From: Candidatus Amarolinea dominans
Lineage (GTDB): Bacteria > Chloroflexota > Anaerolineae > SSC4 > Amarolineaceae
Reading direction: 5' to 3'
DNA: 64,000 nucleotides
NCBI GenBank assembly: GCA_016719785.1
Contig: JADJYJ010000020.1
Location: forward strand, 81,982-145,981
The position numbers were made by a program, and so were the translations under genes. The notes below the pieces were generated by a model. That model had not been told where the DNA came from. It saw only the letters and a list, made by a program, of their open reading frames with translations, and ran no database searches. Positions 36,701 to 44,991 of this stretch are shown here, in pieces; position 1 is the first letter of the stretch; each line of letters starts with the position of its first letter.

Positions 36701-38869
36701 CTGCTCGTGACCGGCAATCGCGGCGAGCAGCCCGTCGCGCAGATTCTGGAGATGCCATCCTTGAAACCGGTCGTCCAGTTGCACGACCCGCCAGGCGACT
36801 ACATCACAGACGCACGCTTCTCACCCAACGGCGAGCGAATTTTGACGGTTGACGACAGCGGCGGCGTCAGCCTGTGGGATGCGAGGACGGGCGTGGCCGA
36901 CCCGCCGTTCCAAGGCGTCGCGGCTGACTGGTCGGCCGACGGCAGCCGTTTCGCCGTCGCGGCAGACGATGGCACGGTGGATATTCGGAACGCCGCCGAC
37001 GGCCGGGGCGAGCTTACGTTTCCCGGTCGTGAGGGCGAATCGGCCGAGGCGGTGTCCTTCGCAGCCGGCGACACGCTCATCGTGCTGGTGACCGCCGATT
37101 ATCTTGGCGCGGGCCAACAGGCACAGGTGCTCGACGCGGCCACGGGCGACACCCTGGCCGAATTCCCGGTCAACCGCGGCAGCCTGTCGTTTTCGACGGA
37201 CCGGAGCATGCTGGCGAATGGCGAAGGCAAGACGGTTCAAGTGCGAGCGGCCAGTGACGCGTTTGCGCAGCCGGCGCACAGCATCGCAGGCCACCAGGCC
37301 GACGTGAATGTCACACGGTTTGCGCCGGACGGCCGATTGGTGGCGACTGCGGCAGACGACAATACCGTCCGCGTGTGGACCCTCCCGGATCCCGGCACGT
37401 CGCCATCCCGCGTCTCTGTGGCCCAGGAGACGACTTTGGAGGAGCAAGCTCAGCTGATCGAGTTCTCGCCCCTCGACGGCACGCTGCTTACTGCAGGCTA
37501 CGGCGACGTCCGCGGATGGGACATTGCGAATACCCGGGAGCTGCTGTCAGTTGACCCCACCAGCAGCCTGCAGGCCGATGCCCTGGCCGTTTCGCCGGAC
37601 GGCCGCACCTTTGTGACCGCAAGTTCGGGGAGCGTGCAGCTGTGGGCGTCCCGCACGGGCGAGGAGTACGCGCTCTTCGACGCAGGGCAGGCGGTCATGG
37701 CGCCGGACGGCAATGAGCTAGCGGTGGTATCGCAAGACGGAGTTAGATTGCAGGCGGCCGGCCCTGAAGATCCCATCGCCGCGCGCTTGCCCGGTTGGGA
37801 GGCAGGCGCCTACCGCGATCCCGCCTTCACCGCCAAGAGCCGCTTTCTATACGCCCAACAGGGCCTATCGGTGGTCTGGTGGGACACTGCCACGGGCGAG
37901 CGCGCCGGAGCACTCGACCTCAGCGGCAAGGCGAACGGCGACATCGTCCTTGCGCCTGACGGCGCTGCGCTCGGGGGGAGCATGCGGCTGCCCGGCGAAA
38001 TGGTGCGTCTCGTGCCGGTCTTGTTGGCTACAGCCACGGGTAAACCGCGGCCGCTGGCGGGCGACATGCCCCCGTACGAGGCCATCAGGCAGCTTGGCTT
38101 CTCGCCGGACGGAAGCTTGTTCTTCGTGAACGGGTCGACGTTGACGACCGAAGCGGGCAGCAACCGTATCGTCCGGGTGTGGGACACAGCCACCGGCCGG
38201 CTGCATCTGCCCAGCGAAGGCGTCGCAGGTGGTACGGGAAGCTTCCCGGTTGACGGCGGGTTCGGCCGCGGCGCCAGCTTGATCTTCTCGCCGGATGGCA
38301 AGCGCATCATCACGGCGAACGAGGATGGCATCACGGTCTGGGCGGTAGCTGACGGCGCAAAGCTGGCGGAGATCCCGGCCGGCAGCACGCCGATCAGCGC
38401 CGTCGCTATGGCTATCACCGCCGACGGTGGCCGGCTGGTGATACCCGATGGGTCCACGACGACCGCCCGCATCTGGGACCTGGCCACGGGTAAGACAACG
38501 CCCCTGCGAAGTCACATCGGCGTGATAGACACGGTGCGCATATCGGCCGATGGGAGCTTAGTGTTGACGGCCAGCGGGCATGACGGCAGCACGCGCCTGT
38601 GGGACGGGACGACCGGAGAGCAGCTGACGGTATTCCCGTGGAGGATGCAAGAGGTAAACTTGTCCTCCGACGGCCGCCTGGTGCTCTTTAGTCCAAACGC
38701 CTTTGACAACGCCAAGACCTACCCGCAGCTCTACTTCACGCGTGCCGCCGACCTGCTGGCGCTGAGCAGGACCCGCGTCACCCGAACGCTCACCTGCCCC
38801 GAGCGCCGTGGATTCCTGCGCGAGGCGATTGACTGTCAGGTGGCGACGCCGGAGCCAGTGTCCAGTTGA
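33782..38869 (+). CDS. Caspase-STAND NTPase-TM-WD40 giant protein (intact)
   Basis: A 1695-aa protein starting MTDFTHSLAIVIGINDYANG. C14 domain 1-270 with His88 (YFAGHGVAL) and Cys140 (ILDCCFAGAF). A linker ends NPYRGLKSYDQ, then an nSTAND-type NTPase with Walker A GASGTGKSS (Lys341), an inserted segment at about 352-417, and Walker B LVLTVDQFEELA near 474. A transmembrane helix (LGAATLFALVLITATAISLG) lies near 835, then an Ala/Glu coiled coil, then about 750 residues of divergent WD40 repeats (FSPDGRLVATAADDNTVRVW and similar). Expected mechanism: the propeller senses a ligand, the NTPase switches, the caspase is released. Coupled by a 4-nt overlap to abiEii. No frame disruption, unlike its two relatives. 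Confidence 0.88.
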   Translation: MTDFTHSLAIVIGINDYANGIPRLTTAVNDAARLADLLRDAHGYETILLTEPETNQPVTRARLAALFTEELPARLGEDDRLLIYFAGHGVALDGDDGPRGYLVPQDARPGDSASMLAMTDLHAWLTALPCRHMLAILDCCFAGAFRWSATRHIGALPDVIHKERYDRYLLSPAWQVLTSAAYDQKALDVLGGNVLGRRETDGRQHSPFALALFDALEKGEADLVPKDRGDGVITATELYLYLRQQVEVQAEEQASHEQTPGLWPLNKHRKGEFIFLAPGHPLNLPPAPDLTDELNPYRGLKSYDQQHAPLFFGREDEIKALTALVDRQSFLAVLGASGTGKSSLVKAGVLPRLERLEIGDQRPEIGSPPEAEAIRLPDGSPSGADGAVDTQARRALHLVAGSVLRPGGPLYRVLPPMRPTDQPVQALAALLRAELGEDLSGLGDLPGLAHDNALAQAIARWAEGHPNERLVLTVDQFEELATLCRDDAERERFLRLLAAAVEQQPAAFRLIITLRTDFEPQFTQEGSPLANLWQSARLAEPPARYIVPPMDIEDLRQVIEGPASVRVLYFDPPELVDDLIKEVIQTPGALPLLSFTLSELYVKYVQSGRDDRALAGADYQALGGVVGSLRNRATEEYDRLPDDAHRLTMQRVMLRMVAVEGGELARRRVALSELEYPTEEENTRVKAVLDRLVEARLLVRGTADNPDGTKGEAYVEPAHDALVLAWDKLLRWKQEAEEYLPLQRRLAQAATEWGKAAPAAKTGLLWDDDPRLPQVEETLWPTGGKQKGLVGRVRWARQVLAPKIAAPANTKWLNGVELAFVQDSVQARTRFWRRVLGAATLFALVLITATAISLGLQSRAVKAEATAVAEATRALNAEATAVVNEQIAKEKQAEAERETRRARAGELSAVALGQIDRDPELALLVAQEAISVTRTFESEEALRRALRGSLLRGAYAPDGLWINSTTFAPDGSRLLVTGNRGEQPVAQILEMPSLKPVVQLHDPPGDYITDARFSPNGERILTVDDSGGVSLWDARTGVADPPFQGVAADWSADGSRFAVAADDGTVDIRNAADGRGELTFPGREGESAEAVSFAAGDTLIVLVTADYLGAGQQAQVLDAATGDTLAEFPVNRGSLSFSTDRSMLANGEGKTVQVRAASDAFAQPAHSIAGHQADVNVTRFAPDGRLVATAADDNTVRVWTLPDPGTSPSRVSVAQETTLEEQAQLIEFSPLDGTLLTAGYGDVRGWDIANTRELLSVDPTSSLQADALAVSPDGRTFVTASSGSVQLWASRTGEEYALFDAGQAVMAPDGNELAVVSQDGVRLQAAGPEDPIAARLPGWEAGAYRDPAFTAKSRFLYAQQGLSVVWWDTATGERAGALDLSGKANGDIVLAPDGAALGGSMRLPGEMVRLVPVLLATATGKPRPLAGDMPPYEAIRQLGFSPDGSLFFVNGSTLTTEAGSNRIVRVWDTATGRLHLPSEGVAGGTGSFPVDGGFGRGASLIFSPDGKRIITANEDGITVWAVADGAKLAEIPAGSTPISAVAMAITADGGRLVIPDGSTTTARIWDLATGKTTPLRSHIGVIDTVRISADGSLVLTASGHDGSTRLWDGTTGEQLTVFPWRMQEVNLSSDGRLVLFSPNAFDNAKTYPQLYFTRAADLLALSRTRVTRTLTCPERRGFLREAIDCQVATPEPVSS
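34835..35030. repeat. In-frame low-complexity insertion within the STAND domain
   Basis: About 195 bp rich in short repeats (GGAGATTGGAGATCAGAGAC; GGCCGAGGCCATCCGG; CCCGCAGGGCC; GGCCCGGCGGGCC) encode residues of about 352-417 with no counterpart in the third paralogue at 46116. It lies between the Walker A helix and PPMRPTDQP, exactly where the decayed paralogue carries its palindrome. Confidence 0.6.
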
Positions 38870-38901
38870 CGGCATATGCGTTTGAGGATCAATAGAACGA
38901 C

Positions 38902-38997
38902 ATGACCATCACCGACTACCGCAACTTCGACCTTCTTCTCGCCCGCGCCGGCGACCGCCAAGCAACACATCAGGCGATGCCCACAAGGGGAATATGA
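38902..38997 (+). pseudogene. N-terminal remnant of a CHAT-type effector, copy 3
   Basis: MTITDYRNFDLLLARAGDR, then an unrelated tail and a TGA after 31 codons. It lies 32 bp after the intact giant caspase gene, the same relative position as the copies at 30177 and 51167. Confidence 0.55.
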
Positions 38998-39040
38998 TGT
39001 CCGAAACACCAATGCAACTCATTTTCACAAGGAGAGAAAC

Positions 39041-41200
39041 ATGAACGACCATCCCACCACCACTCCCGACATCTGGGCGCTGCTCATCGGCGTTGACTGC
39101 TACATGCCTGCCACCATCCCGGACCTGCCGCGCTACGGCAATCTGGGCGGCTGCGTCAACGACATCCTGCTGATGGATGCGTTCCTGCGCGAGCGGCGGA
39201 ACGTGCCGGCGGCGCACATCAAGAAATTGACGGCCACCGTGCCGGCCAGCGGACCGAAGCACGAGCCCCAGGAGCCGCCCGAGCGGCAGCCCACCAAGGC
39301 CAACATCATCGCGGCACTGCAGGCGCTGGCGAAACCCGATGGCCCGCAGCCGGGCGATCAGGTCTATATCCACTACTCGGGCCACGGTGGTCGGGCCGTC
39401 ACGATCCGGCCGGACATTAAGGGCAAGGACGGTTTGGACGAATCGCTGGTACCCACCGATTACGGCCAGATCGTAAACGAGGCCCAGCCCGAGGATCGCT
39501 ACGTGCGCGACCTGGAGCTGGCCGCGCTGCTGCAGGCGCTGGTCGATCGTAAGCTGATCGTCACCGTCATCCTCGATAGCTGCCATGCTGGCGGCGCGGC
39601 GTCCAGGGGAAGCATGGAAGGCGTACGCGGCAGCGACGAGATTGACAAGATTCCGCGCGTCCCCAGCACGCTCGCCGGCGCCCCCGACGAACTGGCGACC
39701 ATCTGGCAAGCGCAGACGCGCGGCACGCGCGGGGCATCGGTGGCCAGCGGCTGGCTGCCCGATCCGAACGGCTACACCCTGTTGGCCGCCTGTGCAGCAT
39801 CCGAACTGGCAGGCGAGTATGACCGGCTCCATCCTGCGCCGAACGGCAAGCAGCACGGTTATCTGACCTATTGGCTGTGGCATACGCTACAAAGTCCGGT
39901 CGCGAGTTGGGAGATGGTCCGCCAACAGGTGATGAGCTGTGTTCACGGCTTGAACCAGCCTCAAACGCCGCAATTGCAGGGGGTAAGCCGCCGGGCCGTC
40001 TTCGGCGGCGCGGCCCTGGCCTTGCCGGCGGGGGTCAATATCTTGGAGGCGCAGGGAGATCGGCTGCGCCTCCACATTGGCCCATCCGACGGCGTCGGCA
40101 TCGGCGCGCAGTTCTTCGTCTATCGCAAGGGCGTCACCGATTTCAAACAGACCGACCAACGCCTGGCCGTGGCTGAAGTCCGTGAGCCGGTCACGCGCGA
40201 AGATGGCGGCATGAACGATGCTGAATCGTGGGCCGAGGTGCTGCGCCGCCTGGGGGATGGAACGATCGAGCCGGGCTGCCAGGCGCTCCTCTTTGACCCT
40301 GGACAGAAGCAGCAGCGGGCGGTGCAACTGGTACGCGGGGGCGCGGCGCCGGCCGACCTGGTCGAAGCTGCGCTCGCCAACCTTGCGATGATCATATCTC
40401 GGAGCGAGGAGCATTTCGTGCGGCTGGCCGCCAATGGCGAAGACGCTTACTTTCATGTCGGCCTCACCGCCAACAAGGAATATGAAATCCGGGCCGCCAA
40501 CGATCAGCCGCTGGCGAACCTGCAACCAGTACCCGTCGCCTATCCCAGGGAAACAGCCTATCAACTCAACCACCTGGCGAAATACTTCAACGTGCTGGAG
40601 TTGAGCAGCCCGGACACCATGTCGCGGCTGGCAGGAAAATTGGAGGTGACGCTGATGCGTACGCCGGATGAGGAGTTCAATGAGCCGGGAGGGACACCCA
40701 CGGTAAAACATACCCCCCAAGGCGCCAGGCCAGGGCTAGGTCAGGCATACTACCTTCGCATTCGCAACCTCTTTGAGCCATTGCCTGGACCGCCCAGCGA
40801 TGCCAGGGACTACGTCGCGGAGCTTGCCCGCCGCACCATGAACGTCGCTGTGCTCAACCTGGCGCCGGACTGGGGCATCAACCGCTTGCTGCCGAACGTG
40901 ACCGAGCCACCTTACTACCCTCTCGAACCTGGCCAGACCCTGCTACTGCCTCCCATTGCGCCCGGAAAGTCGCCGGAGTTGCCCCGTCTCTATTCCACTG
41001 TGCCGCCCGGAGCCAGGGATAATGAGGCGATTGACATCTTCAAAGTGTTTGCTACCACCGATACGACCGACTATGATTCATTGCAGCTCCAGCCTCTGGA
41101 TTCTGCATTGAAGCGCGCCGGTGTGGATCGCAGCCCAGTGTCGCCGGAACCGGAACGGACCTGGATCACGACGCAGGTGACGGTGCGCGTTGTGAAGTGA
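39041..41200 (+). CDS. Caspase-family (peptidase C14) protein, 719 aa
   Basis: Start after AAGGAGAGAAAC: MNDHPTTTPDIWALLIGVDC. His115 in HYSGHGGR and Cys181 in ILDSCHAGGAA form the catalytic dyad, and LLAACAASELAGE follows as in other C14 proteins. The frame is intact. The C-terminal 400 residues contain no recognised domain; an LRLHIGPSDGVGIGAQFFVY segment looks beta-rich and also occurs in loosely similar form in the 22297 protein. Cytosolic, no membrane segment. It lies 110 bp upstream of the multi-caspase locus. Confidence 0.85.
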   Translation: MNDHPTTTPDIWALLIGVDCYMPATIPDLPRYGNLGGCVNDILLMDAFLRERRNVPAAHIKKLTATVPASGPKHEPQEPPERQPTKANIIAALQALAKPDGPQPGDQVYIHYSGHGGRAVTIRPDIKGKDGLDESLVPTDYGQIVNEAQPEDRYVRDLELAALLQALVDRKLIVTVILDSCHAGGAASRGSMEGVRGSDEIDKIPRVPSTLAGAPDELATIWQAQTRGTRGASVASGWLPDPNGYTLLAACAASELAGEYDRLHPAPNGKQHGYLTYWLWHTLQSPVASWEMVRQQVMSCVHGLNQPQTPQLQGVSRRAVFGGAALALPAGVNILEAQGDRLRLHIGPSDGVGIGAQFFVYRKGVTDFKQTDQRLAVAEVREPVTREDGGMNDAESWAEVLRRLGDGTIEPGCQALLFDPGQKQQRAVQLVRGGAAPADLVEAALANLAMIISRSEEHFVRLAANGEDAYFHVGLTANKEYEIRAANDQPLANLQPVPVAYPRETAYQLNHLAKYFNVLELSSPDTMSRLAGKLEVTLMRTPDEEFNEPGGTPTVKHTPQGARPGLGQAYYLRIRNLFEPLPGPPSDARDYVAELARRTMNVAVLNLAPDWGINRLLPNVTEPPYYPLEPGQTLLLPPIAPGKSPELPRLYSTVPPGARDNEAIDIFKVFATTDTTDYDSLQLQPLDSALKRAGVDRSPVSPEPERTWITTQVTVRVVK

Positions 41201-41310
41201 GATCGGATCTTCAATCCCACCAGATCATTGAGTTGCACAAACCTGCCGGACAGATGGCGGTTCCACTGACCATCTGTCCGGCGCCTTCCTGATCAGACCC
41301 TGGAGGTTCA

Positions 41311-41859
41311 ATGTCACCCAATGTCAGCGAGACCGCGACAACCCGCGCGACCCTGGTCAACGCCCCTGGGCGCTATCGCCCGGACATCGAGCGCTGGGCG
41401 ATCGTCGTGGGGATCTCAGACTACCAGCACAAGGAGTTGAACCTCAAATGGGCGCACCGGGACGCTGAGGAGGTTCACAAGCTGTTGCTCACGCCTGCGG
41501 GCGGCAGCTTTGCGGCCGATCACATCCAGTTGCTCGTCAACGAGGCGGCCACTACCCAGGCCATCAGCCGGGCGCTGCGCAGCTTCCTGCAGAAGCCGGC
41601 CGAGGAGGATGTGGTACTGATCTACTTCGCCTGTCATGGTGGACCCGACCCCGGTCGTACCAGTAATCTCTACCTGTGGACGTACGACACCGACCCGAAT
41701 GACATCGCCGGCAGCGCGCTGCCCATGCGCGAGATTGACCTCTCGCTGCGCGAGAACCTGTTGGCCGAGCGGGTTGTGATCCTGGCCGACACCTGTCACA
41801 GCGGCGGCCTCGGCGGGGGCATCGGCCGCCGCAGGCGACTGCGGAAGCCGGCGTCATGA
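41311..41859 (+). CDS. Multi-caspase protein, fragment 1 (active caspase domain)
   Basis: MSPNVSETATTRATLVNAPG then RWAIVVGISDYQHKELNLKW; His109 in YFACHGG and Cys162 in LADTCHSGG make a canonical dyad. A 1-nt deletion near 41815 turns the following sequence into an Arg-rich artefact that ends at 41859; the caspase domain itself continues in the next frame (MSAARGGLALLTSAEASETS). Confidence 0.78.
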   Translation: MSPNVSETATTRATLVNAPGRYRPDIERWAIVVGISDYQHKELNLKWAHRDAEEVHKLLLTPAGGSFAADHIQLLVNEAATTQAISRALRSFLQKPAEEDVVLIYFACHGGPDPGRTSNLYLWTYDTDPNDIAGSALPMREIDLSLRENLLAERVVILADTCHSGGLGGGIGRRRRLRKPAS

Positions 41860-42432
41860 ACGCCTACTTGGACGCCATGAGCGCGGCCAGGGGCGGCCTG
41901 GCGCTGCTCACCTCGGCTGAGGCCAGCGAGACCTCGCAGGAGGATGCACGCTGGGGCGACGGCCACGGCGTGTTCACCCACTATCTGTTAGAGGGGCTGC
42001 GCGGCGGCGGATGGCTCCAGCCAGCCGCGCGATGGCAAAGTAGCGGTCGGGGAACTCTTCGACTACGTGCGCCACCAGGTGCAGCAGGCCACCGGCAACA
42101 GCCAGCACCCGGCCATCGGCTCCAACCCGTTCGACCGGGATCTGCCGTTGGCTATCACGGGCGGTATTGACGCCCAGGAGCACCTGGAGCTGGGCCAATG
42201 CCTGTTCGAGCTGGCGCGCATCGCCGACGAGCCGGACCGCTACCGCTCAACTGCACGCCAGTTCGAGGAGGCGTTGCGGCTGGCGAGCCTGGGCGGGATC
42301 GCTTTGCCGGAGGCTAGTTGGCGGCTGGCTCAAGCCTGGCTGGCTGCAGGGGACGCGGCGCGGGCGATGGAGGTGCCCGGCGCAGGGAGCGCCAGGGAGA
42401 CGCACTGCCGCCGCCCGCGCTGTTTATGCTAG
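41856..42432 (+). pseudogene. Multi-caspase protein, fragment 2 (end of caspase 1 and TPR linker)
   Basis: The first frame (from 41856) gives NAYLDAMSAARGGLALLTSA and GDGHGVFTHYLLEGLRGG. A shift near 42010 moves to a second frame with VGELFDYVRHQVQQATGN, DAQEHLELGQCLFELARIAD and a TPR-like helical pair (EEALRLASLGGIALPEASWR). Another 1-nt loss near 42380 leads into the next fragment. These are pieces of one gene, not separate genes. Confidence 0.6.
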
Positions 42433-43181
42433 GGCTGGCCCAGGCCGCGGAGGGGGACAGCGAGGGGGCAATTGCCAGCTTGCACCAGTATCTCGAACGG
42501 TGCCATGGCAACGACTACGCATCCTGGAGCAGATACTGCCTGGCCTTGCTGAAGCAGCCGATCGTCCCCCGCGCCCTGCTCATCGGCATCGGCAAACACG
42601 CGCCTGGAGAATATGAACGATGGAAATTAGATGGCCCGGCGAATGATGTCGCGCTCATCTGGCGCGTGCTCACGACAGACTATGGTTTCGCTGAAAGTAA
42701 TGTGAGCGTCCTGTTGGATGAACAAGCTACCTGGCAGGCCATCGAACGGGCCCTGCAAGATCTGGCCGCACATGCTCAATCCAACGACCCGGTGGTTATC
42801 TATCTCTCCGGTGTGGGCTTTTTTGCGACCAAGAAGACGGACGGCAGCGGCGCCGCAGATGCAACGCCGGAACGGTCCCTGCTCATGACCTACGATGGCC
42901 CTACAGCCACTGTATCTCAACTACACGAACGTTTACTTGCCATCCCATCCTCGTCCAAGGCACTGATCATTGACGGCATGCCAGTCAACCTTGCCATCGA
43001 CCTTGCCGAACAGGCCGGCGATTACGCGCTGCTTCTGGCAGCAGAGCCGGGGCAGACAGCCAGAGAACAACGCCTTGGAGATGAGACTGATGAAACCTTC
43101 AGACCGCATGGCCTCTTTACCTTTAGCCCTGGCACAGCTGCACGCGGATGGCGAAGAGTGCTGCAACCCTTGGAGCACTGA
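42318..43181 (+). CDS. Multi-caspase protein, fragment 3 (second, degenerate caspase domain)
   Basis: After a TPR stretch (LFMLGLAQAAEGDSEGAIAS) comes a second caspase fold: ALLIGIGKHAPGEYERWKLD, GPANDVALIWRVLTTDYGFA and VSVLLDEQATWQAIERAL. The His motif reads YLSGVGFF (Val replaces His) and the Cys motif reads ALIIDGMPVN (no Cys), so this is a pseudo-caspase. The frame is lost near 43130, and 43130-43500 contains several more indels. Confidence 0.7.
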   Translation: MAAGSSLAGCRGRGAGDGGARRRERQGDALPPPALFMLGLAQAAEGDSEGAIASLHQYLERCHGNDYASWSRYCLALLKQPIVPRALLIGIGKHAPGEYERWKLDGPANDVALIWRVLTTDYGFAESNVSVLLDEQATWQAIERALQDLAAHAQSNDPVVIYLSGVGFFATKKTDGSGAADATPERSLLMTYDGPTATVSQLHERLLAIPSSSKALIIDGMPVNLAIDLAEQAGDYALLLAAEPGQTAREQRLGDETDETFRPHGLFTFSPGTAARGWRRVLQPLEH

Positions 43182-43317
43182 TTGGCCAATCAGACCAAGT
43201 TGTTGATAGAGCAGGCGGTCAGAGAATCAGACCCCGTGCTGACAGGCAAATCCGACCAGTCAGTATTCGGTCCCAAGGTCACCCCAGGCACCATTCTCAG
43301 TTGATAGCCCCTGAGCA

Positions 43318-44955
43318 ATGGACCTATCCCACCGAGACATTGGTCGACTGTCGAAAGCATACGAACGCTTCCTGGCTCTGGAGATCGGCCCTATGCCCAG
43401 GCCCATCTCAGTTTTGGGCGGGCGTTCCTGGCCCATGGCGGCTGGAACAAGCCATCGCCGCACTGACAATGGCCGCGAACCAGGAGAAGAAAACCCCCAG
43501 GCCTTGCTCGCCCTGGGAAAGGCCCAGGTCGCGGCCAGGCAGTACGCCGCGGCCCGCGATACATTTCGCCGGCTGCTGGCGCACCCATCGTCCGCGGCGT
43601 CGCCGCATGTTCAGAGCCTCATCGAGCAGGCTGATGAACTAACCAACCTTCACCGCCACGCGTTGGTCGTGGGGATTGGCCGGTACCTTAGCCCAGATAT
43701 GCGACCCCTCTCCGGTGCAGCGAACGACGCCTGTGCCATGCGGGACGCGCTCGTTCAGCGGCTGGGATTTCAGCCCGAGAACATCGTCCTGCTGCTTGAC
43801 GAGGAGGCGACCCGAGAGCGAGTGATGATGGAGTTTCGCACCCTGGCAAAGAAAGCAGAGCATGAGCCGGCGCTCTTCTACTTTGGCGGCTATGGCAGCA
43901 CCCAGTTTGAGGTACGCTCGGAACGGCGCTTTCGTACCCGTACCCTGGTCTGCACCGATAGCCGCTCCGAAAACGTGGGCGAACTCGGGTTGATGGAGCT
44001 TGCTCGCGAGGCCGCCTTGGCACAGCACCTGGTCTCGATTGCCGACATCAGCCAGATTGAACAGCGCGATGTCACAAACTCTCCCGCGACACGCTCCGCA
44101 TTTGCAGTTGTGCCGCTCGATGCTCCTGACATTGACAAAGGAGACTGGGCATTGCTAGGCAGGGCCTCGGTGTATGCACAAGGTGCGTTCGAACGGCAGA
44201 AGTTCTCTGGTGAATCGCTAGGGCGGGAACACGGTGGCTGGACCTCTGGTCTCTTGCGGGTTCTGGAAAGATCTGATCCAAATAGCCTCACCTACCGCAG
44301 CTGGGTCGCGGTGGCGCAGACGGTGGAGCTTGCCAACTCCATGGCGGAGCCTGTCCTCCTTGGATCAGTGGACGAGCGGCCCTTCGATCTCAAGCCGCAG
44401 CGCGAAGCAGTTCTCGCGACTGCCACCCGCATCGAACTGGATGCCGTCTATCGCGCCATCGAGCTGCTCACGCGCCAGATCGGTGAGCGCCAGCAACAAG
44501 GCGCGATCCACCCCGACGGCTGGCTCAACCTGGGCGTGGCCTTCGGCGTGGTGGGCGACTATGAGCAGGCGTTGGCTGCCCTGGAAGCCGCTGTTGCCGC
44601 AACAACGCCGGCCAAGATGGAAATGAACCAGGTGGCCGCGCACGACGTCACGCCAGAGGAGATCGCACCGGAGATCAGCTATCATCTGGGTCGCCTGCTC
44701 CTAGCCGCCCAAACGGACTATGGCCGCGCCGTGAGCGAGCTGCGCAAGGCAACCCGGCAAGACCCCGGCAACGCGCGCGCCTGGTATTATCTGGGCCAGG
44801 CCATCCGCGAGCGCATCCGCCGGGAGACCCTAGCCGAGGTCGAAAGCGCCTTCTTCGCCTATCTCGCCGCCGGCGCGCCGGTGGGCCATCGCAGCGAAAT
44901 CGTGGGATTCCTGCACGAGCGTGCATCGAGCAAGACCGAACTGCCTGCGCGGTAA
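43318..44955 (+). CDS. Multi-caspase protein, fragment 4 (third, degenerate caspase domain and TPR tail)
   Basis: The early part is partly out of frame, but from about 43500 the sequence is clean: a TPR pair (ALLALGKAQVAARQYAAARD), then a third caspase fold (HALVVGIGRYLSPDMRPLSG, AANDACAMRDALVQRLGFQP, IVLLLDEEATRERVMMEF). Again the His motif is lost (YFGGYGS) and no DxC motif is found. The C terminus has TPR repeats (WLNLGVAFGVVGDYEQALAA, ISYHLGRLLLAAQTDYGRAV, ARAWYYLGQAIRERI). The complete protein (41311-44955) would be about 1200 aa. Confidence 0.75.
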   Translation: MDLSHRDIGRLSKAYERFLALEIGPMPRPISVLGGRSWPMAAGTSHRRTDNGREPGEENPQALLALGKAQVAARQYAAARDTFRRLLAHPSSAASPHVQSLIEQADELTNLHRHALVVGIGRYLSPDMRPLSGAANDACAMRDALVQRLGFQPENIVLLLDEEATRERVMMEFRTLAKKAEHEPALFYFGGYGSTQFEVRSERRFRTRTLVCTDSRSENVGELGLMELAREAALAQHLVSIADISQIEQRDVTNSPATRSAFAVVPLDAPDIDKGDWALLGRASVYAQGAFERQKFSGESLGREHGGWTSGLLRVLERSDPNSLTYRSWVAVAQTVELANSMAEPVLLGSVDERPFDLKPQREAVLATATRIELDAVYRAIELLTRQIGERQQQGAIHPDGWLNLGVAFGVVGDYEQALAALEAAVAATTPAKMEMNQVAAHDVTPEEIAPEISYHLGRLLLAAQTDYGRAVSELRKATRQDPGNARAWYYLGQAIRERIRRETLAEVESAFFAYLAAGAPVGHRSEIVGFLHERASSKTELPAR

Positions 44956-44991
44956 TTGTATCGTGCAGTATGCGCACTGCGGGAGGGGGAC

